A program made the position numbers and the translations under genes. The notes beneath the pieces are model-generated. The model worked only from the letters and a program-made list of their open reading frames with translations, searched no databases and had not been told where the DNA came from. Below, piece by piece: positions 58,541 through 64,000 of a stretch of DNA of 64,000 nt; within the stretch, counting starts at the first letter, position 1, and each line of letters begins with the position of its first letter. The DNA is from Watersipora subatra (taxonomy: Eukaryota > Bryozoa > Gymnolaemata > Cheilostomatida > Watersiporidae). The DNA lies in NCBI RefSeq assembly GCF_963576615.1, contig NC_088714.1:26346558-26410557 (forward strand), given 5' to 3'.

Positions 58541-60239
58541 TTTGCTCTCAAAAATTATTAATATTTAGTAAAGATATGGATAATAAATCATAAAAAAGCA
58601 GAGAAACCATCTTTTGATGCTACTAAAGAAGGGCAGATTAATGAATTGGACAGTCAGACTTCTGAACAAGAAACAAGTGAAATTGTTAAATGCAATCAGT
58701 TGTTATACATCTTGTCCAGGATCAAATCTCTGCGCAAAACTCTATTATGCTCAATGACTAAAACTACCTACAACAGCTTATGCGAGCGTAAAACCCCATA
58801 GATAGTGATAGATCATAAGGTTGCCAGTTATGAGGTTTTCAATCGCGGTTTCGTGATTTATCTAACAACTATAGAGCAGAATTTATCAAAGAGAATAAAA
58901 ACCATTCTTGTCTCTCTTTTCACTCCAATGTTGTGGCACAGCATACTGTAAACTTCTGCAACACTACAAGTAGAATACTTGTAAAAAAAACTTGCATATC
59001 TTGACGTATTATTTTTTCGCTATGAACAGATGATATTAACCAGCCTCACAGAAAATAAGAGAAGGCCTTTACTAAAGGAATAAAAATCTAGCGTTTCTAA
59101 AAATCTTTTCATCTGATGTTCAATCAGTGCTCCTATGTCCGCCTGCAGTTAATCGTGAAGGTTCAACATGTGGTTCACACACGACTTCATAAACAGCTGT
59201 GGAAAACATGTATGAACTAGTCTAAGTTGTGCACTACAGTAGAATTCTTGATCTCCAGGGATTCGGAATTGGAGGCAAATCTTGACAAGTTAAATTCCAC
59301 ATCTATTTCCACAGAAAATCTCAAGACTGAATTCATCAACTATTTATCATTGTCATCAAATCATTTGGATAACAATCACAAAAAAGTTCATAGTCCGATG
59401 AGACCAAAAAACTTGAGGGTTATATTGCTGGGATAAAAAAAAAATTCACGTGCAACCACCAAGGAAACAAACAACACAACGATTGGTGTATTAAAACCAG
59501 TAAAGCGAATCATACAACAGTCAAAAACATGTTTTTAACTTCAAATTTTGCCCTAATAGACATTGTTCAATGTATTCCAGCCACAACAGTTAAATGACTG
59601 GCTTATCCTAAACAACATCCTAAAACAGCTGCTTCTATTGGAAACAACAACATTGTTGTACAAAATACCACAACATACGAAATATCTGAGTTAATGTCCT
59701 CCAATATCAAGAATACCCTAAAGTCATGCAGAACATCTTGTGATACCAGGCTATATACGCATATCCTGGTTAATAGAACCTCTGTTGATCAAAATGAATT
59801 TGTCCTCCATCATGGTAACCACATGAACAGAACAGATGCTATTATAAGCCATATTAACACCAAAGTGCAGAGAAACTCATCAAAGTACCGCATGCATAAA
59901 TATATCATATACTATTTGCACCTTTTACTTCTATACTGACATCATATAGTATTTGCATCTTTTACTTAAAGGGCTCTGCAAGGATAACACATTTCCGAAG
60001 CTGTGGTATAATCTTGCCTTAATGGAGACTGTTACTCCAGGAGATTGACCAGGTTTTTGATGCACTAATCTATGACCAGATTGAGCAAAAAAACAATTTA
60101 AGGCACCTACCTGCTTAATTTCCATTTGAGACTGATCTTGTAAGCAACCCTAAACTGCCTGAAGAACCAGTATACAGGTAAGTATATCGTATACCAGAAT
60201 AAAATAAGTATACAGGTCCTGAAACAGTCACACAGAGAA
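58541..60239. other. Spacer between the array and the retroelement cluster
   Basis: Frames at 59227-59436 and 59694-59939 resemble nothing known. A 24-bp direct repeat (tatttgcaccttttactt / tatttgcatcttttactt) lies at about 59912-59967. Confidence 0.35.
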
Positions 60240-60905
60240 GCAGGCACGCTGACACTAAAAAAGACCTTCATTATCTAAGAATCCTCGAATCGAAAGCCTT
60301 TTAAACATCTACATGGTAAATGTCCAAGAGGTGCACCTTGGCTGGATCAGTGCACTCTTTATCTATTGTCAGTAGTAAAGAGACATTGGTACCCAAACTG
60401 TTCCTTAGTCTGACGCCATGATGCATATCGAAAACTGAAATGACAAAGTCAAACTTCTGTTAAAATGCTGTGCAAAAGTCCTACCAAGCAGCTGGTCAGT
60501 GGTAGGCCTGAACTTGGATGGGTCTCAAGTCCTCAAACCTTGGGTATAAATGTGATGATGCCCTTCTTAAAGATTGGAAGGACATAGTGCGACTGTCAAC
60601 CAAACATTCATAAATGTCATGAAAACATACCGTCTAGCCCTGCCACTCTTTTATACCATGAAGTGCCTTTTATCACTTCTGCTATTATACCGTCAAACAA
60701 ATCTAAGTGAACCGCTCAGGAGGTAGATACTCCCGTGTATTTTCAATGCATTTTTTACCCAGTAGGTCTCACCATAAAAGAACTTTTCCAAGAGGCGATA
60801 AACCCTTCTTATTGATCTTCCAGGTTTCATTGATGACTGCTTTGTCAGCTTTGCAGCTATCCTTGTGATACGCTCTCTGAAACTTCAGGTACAGCTGACC
60901 CCGTC
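60240..60905 (-). pseudogene. LINE reverse-transcriptase relic
   Basis: The complement translates, with breaks, to segments like KRVAGLDG, LKKGIITFIPK, HSILTEV-type residues and a KAFDS-like block, in the order of a LINE RT domain (fingers, LIPK box, motif A). Many stops. Type uncertain; it resembles L1/Tx1-type layouts more than the R2-like relic at 56-57 kb. Confidence 0.55.
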
Positions 60906-60959
60906 TACCCCAAGGCATAGTTGTAAAACTTTTATAGCCATTCTGATGTTTCGCAGGTA

Positions 60960-61640
60960 AGGGCCTGGAGGTGATAGGATGCCAGTCCTCTCGGAGGCCA
61001 CAGTTCCAATAGTGGTGAGTGCATTGGAAGGGAGGGTGTTGTGCTACATGGGTTTACCGGAGCAGATCCCACCAACCAGGGTGCACAGTTTGAAAGCCAA
61101 CTGATGACCGAGCTGTGTCAACTTTGGTGAGTGGAGAGGACACACATGACACCCTACCATCCGCTGATGATCCACTGATCATCCTATCAGCCAATGATGT
61201 GGTTAAGCAAAAAAATTGACAGATGAGCAAATCCCTGCAAGCACTACTGCTGACCAGGGGTCAAGAGGGGTAGGACAAGTTGCTCCCTCAGCTGATGCAA
61301 GCATATCGTGGAACGCCACACTCAGACACTAGAGAGACAGCCAGTCTGCTGATGCTCAGACAAGGCTGTGACTACCTGACTAGCTGGAGTTCAATTCTAC
61401 ACCACCAGAGGCCCAGCCTTCTCATGAATACATGGAAAAGGCATTAGAGAGGCTGAAGGAAGCACACACGACCCTTCGAGAGGAGCAAATGGCCATCCGG
61501 CAAGAGGAGTCTCTCCTATATGCACCAGAATAGTGCGTCTGGCTTCTAAATAAAAGAAGGCGATGGGACAACCTAAACTACAGGCAAAATTTGTAGGGCC
61601 TTTGTAAGTTAAAATAGTTTGGCCAAATGTGCCTGGTAGA
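60960..61640 (+). pseudogene. Gypsy-type integrase relic
   Basis: Translated pieces: NQGAQFESQLMTELCQLW and RTHMTPYHP (about 61073-61170), then WDKLLPQLMQAYRGTPHSDT (about 61278-61340), EALERLKEAHTTLREEQMA-like coil and a NKRRRWDNLNYRQ linker. This is the order of a Ty3/Gypsy integrase core followed by its C-terminal region. The family SDQG catalytic motif reads TNQG here, and frames shift repeatedly, so it is dead. Confidence 0.75.
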
Positions 61641-63571
61641 ATGACAGAGCCATTCCTTGGTGCAGAATGAAAACAAGCTAAAACCGTTCCATGCCTGTCG
61701 AGAGGAGCTTAGACAGGCACCAGCCACTATAGAGCCAAGAAGAGGACCCAACACGAAAAGGACAAAGACTAGAAGACAAGATCAAAAAGCCGCGCTAAAG
61801 CTGGCAAAGTCAAGGACAGAAGCTTACACCTTCACTGCATTCAGCAAAGAGCTGGTACGTCGGCTGCAAGAGCTCCGGAGAAGCCAGGAACTAGAGAAAT
61901 GACTGGAACAACAAAGAAAAGAAATTCCAAGCAAGCCAGTTGAACCTGTAAGCCCAGCACCAGTCCAGCTTCCTAGCTCAAAGAAAAAACATCTGGGACC
62001 ATTAGGTACAAACCCCGGCCAGCTAGAAACACAACCACCAGAACGTTAGGGAGACTAGGAGTGGTCAGCCATGGTGAGAGCTAATGAGGAGCACAACAGG
62101 AACTGTGTTGCTAATAGCCTAATAGAGCAGGGGTGCTGATGACACGGATGATGTTAAACCTTTTGTTTCTGCACTGTTAGAGGAGCCAGTCAAGTACAGC
62201 TTTGCTCTTGCAAACAGAACTACTAAAATTTTTGGTGAGTTCAACATGGAAAGCTCGGGAAAGAAATTCCACTTCCTAACCGAGATGTTAAAGACGCTGA
62301 ACTCTACCAGAGAGGAGGAGCTGCTGGTGGATCTGATAGACTTCAAAGAAGAGACTGTATCAATGTGTCAGAGCACGGGCCCGTCTACCTCTGCGAGTAA
62401 AGCAGAGCTCCCTGGGTGCTCAGAGAAATGCTCTGACCAGACTGTCTCCTTGGGCCAATCTGTTATCAACAGAGAAGTTTGAGTTGAAGCGCACCTGGTT
62501 GACACTCTAGCTGCAATACAGCAGAAAAATCCATCGTGCCCTTAAAAAAGATGTTGGGAAACCCACTTGCCAAAACACCTTTAGAGATTCACGAGCGACT
62601 CAACTGGGTGGAAGAAAAAGAAAGGGCGAAATTGACCACCGAGCCGATTCAGGTCTCATGTTACGGAGACCTGGCCCGTTCGATCGCCAACCCCTACGCA
62701 GCCACTCCTAAGGAAGCTCAGCATCAAGCTAGTCCAGCCGAAAAAAGGAGACCATGCAAACGAAGCAATACATCAGCAGCAGTACCAGGGACTGTGTGGA
62801 TGACGCGTTGAGAGAGTCAGGTACTTGTGGTAATTGCAACATCATGACGAGTGCACGCAGAAGTAAGCAACACATGGTGTAGCACTTTGCTGTGTACGTC
62901 AGCTCTTGCCATTATCAGCATATATCAACTGATCAGCTGATGGCCCACAGGAAGGCCCACTGAGCGACCTAGTGCTTCAGCACAGGCATTACCTGGTCTT
63001 CCGGGCTTGCTGGCGATCTTTTCTGTGTGCCAGAAAGTAGATGGTCGATCTGAAGATGCTGCCCAGCCAACCAACATTGATCGTGACCAACCCCCATAGA
63101 GAGCAGACGGTCCAGCATCCTACCGACAGGAAAACAGAAAAGTAGCTACCAAGGTGCCCCGCAGTAGCACAGCTCTCTTGTGTCCCACGAGACAAGGAGC
63201 CTGCGACTCTCCACACAGAAAGAGGGTGGCCAGAATGACGACACCACTAGATAACGCCTCCAGCCTGTCAACAGAGATTGAAGGCTGGGTAAAGTGACTA
63301 ATCTGCCCGCTCGGCATGCCGCTGGCTGACAAAGAATTGTACAAGCGGCAGGAAGAGAGGGCCCCGGCAGCTGTTGGAGGAAAGCAGACAATGGCAACGC
63401 ATGGTACTGCAGACGAGCCAACGCATGGCGCCTGAATAGAGCAAACCGGGTATTTGCAGAGACCCGAGGTAGCCAGGCTGGAGTTCGGTGCCAGGCAGCA
63501 GCGGCTCTGGTCGCAGCTTCTCTTTCCTCCTAGCTTTGAGTGCCAGCCCATAAGGCTTCTACTGGGGAGAG
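61641..63571 (+). mobile_element. Internal 3' region of the Gypsy-like element
   Basis: Between integrase and LTR lie broken frames at 61657-61902 (basic, KR-rich), 62246-62482 and 62536-62811. None carries a motif I recognise; position would fit the end of pol or an extra reading frame. The region ends in ctggggagag, a polypurine tract, directly before the LTR. Confidence 0.5.
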
Positions 63572-63895
63572 TGTAACGGCAGAGCACTGTGATCAGGGCC
63601 ATAGCGATAAACCTCTTAGCCACCATGGTCGTAGGACCGGGCCTCCGAAATATCACGGATGGCCTGGCCACCAGTAAGAACGCTGACTACCGAGAAGCCC
63701 GTTGGACCGAGACGAAATCGGGTATAAAACAGAGAAAAAGGAGCGGAGCCTAGACCGTAAATAGAAATATAAAAGGAAGAAGAATCGATTGTTGAGGCAG
63801 AATTGTATTGCGCACACACTCTCCGCATGTATGGTCTTGGTTGCCTGTCATGCATGTATAATTATATATGTTTATTCAGTAAATATAATATTTCA
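63572..63895 (+). mobile_element. 3' LTR of the Gypsy-like element
   Basis: Starts TGTAACGGCAGAG after a polypurine tract and ends TTTCA, the usual TG...CA LTR borders, about 324 bp. It contains a TATA-like gggtataaaacag at about 63720. The 5' LTR is not in the window, so the element is truncated or rearranged on its left. Confidence 0.65.
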
Positions 63896-64000
63896 CTAGT
63901 AGAATGTCCGGCGCTGCACGGGTATTAAAAGTCAGCTTATAAACAATGAGAGGTAATGTAGTTGTCTGCCACTTGCTATTAGCCTGGCACATTACCAATG
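63895..64000 (+). mobile_element. SINE-like repeat S6, cut by the window end
   Basis: actagtagaatgtccggcgc, cacgggtattaaaagtcagc and the gtctgccacttgctattagc block match S2 (15077 onward). It begins directly at the last bases of the LTR and runs off the window. Confidence 0.65.

Noticed and set aside
63120-63671. 183-codon minus-strand frame near the LTR
   Set aside because: It lies antisense to the Gypsy-like element and its LTR, has no known motif and is Ser/Leu/Cys-rich as expected from shadow frames.
1-64000. CRISPR arrays, operons, bacterial promoters or phage modules
   Set aside because: The sequence is spliced eukaryotic DNA; the regular repeats present are satellites or transposon ends without spacer structure.

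Overview
This is eukaryotic nuclear DNA from an invertebrate animal. The genes are split by many GT-AG introns, the sequence is AT-rich, transposon relics are dense, and the recognisable proteins are animal families: a GRIP-domain golgin, a CPI-17/PHI-1-type PP1 inhibitor and NR2E-like nuclear receptors. A lophotrochozoan is plausible, but the sequence does not settle the phylum. Most of the 64 kb is non-coding.

Layout. (1) 1-8983: 5' part of a PPP1R14-like gene on the minus strand. Exon 1 (8768-8983) and exon 2 (5217-5303) are clear; the last exon was not found. The surroundings hold a PIF/Harbinger-like MITE family (1089-1535 and two worn copies) and a pogo/Tigger-like element packed with palindromes (2246-3392). 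(2) 8984-10531: divergent intergenic region with an AT microsatellite and a CpG-containing stretch that includes a CACGTG box. (3) 10532-27598: a complete 11-exon GCC1 (GCC88) golgin gene, 660 codons joined in frame, with introns loaded with MITEs, SINE-like repeats, a fold-back element, satellites and one nested pair of transposons. (4) 28.4-28.9 kb: non-LTR reverse transcriptase relic. (5) 29.2-58.5 kb: a tandem segmental array of about 11-kb units, each headed by a nuclear-receptor gene. Unit 1 (gene 29884-33074, 291 aa) and unit 2 (gene 41050-44346, 292 aa) look intact; unit 3 (50979-53067) is a pseudogene; unit 4 (about 58.1-58.5 kb) keeps only the upstream segment. (6) 56.2-64 kb: retroelement graveyard with an R2-like RT relic, a minus-strand LINE relic, a Gypsy-type integrase relic, an LTR and the start of another SINE-like copy.

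How the genes relate. The GCC1 product should tether vesicles at the trans-Golgi through its GRIP domain. The PPP1R14-like product should inhibit myosin-type PP1 when its conserved Thr40 is phosphorylated. The receptors should be DNA-binding transcription factors with almost no N-terminal domain and an unusual P-box. There is no operon logic; the common thread is local duplication and heavy transposon traffic. The most notable item is the young receptor array: the first DNA-binding exon is identical in the two intact copies, while replacements concentrate in the last ligand-domain exon.
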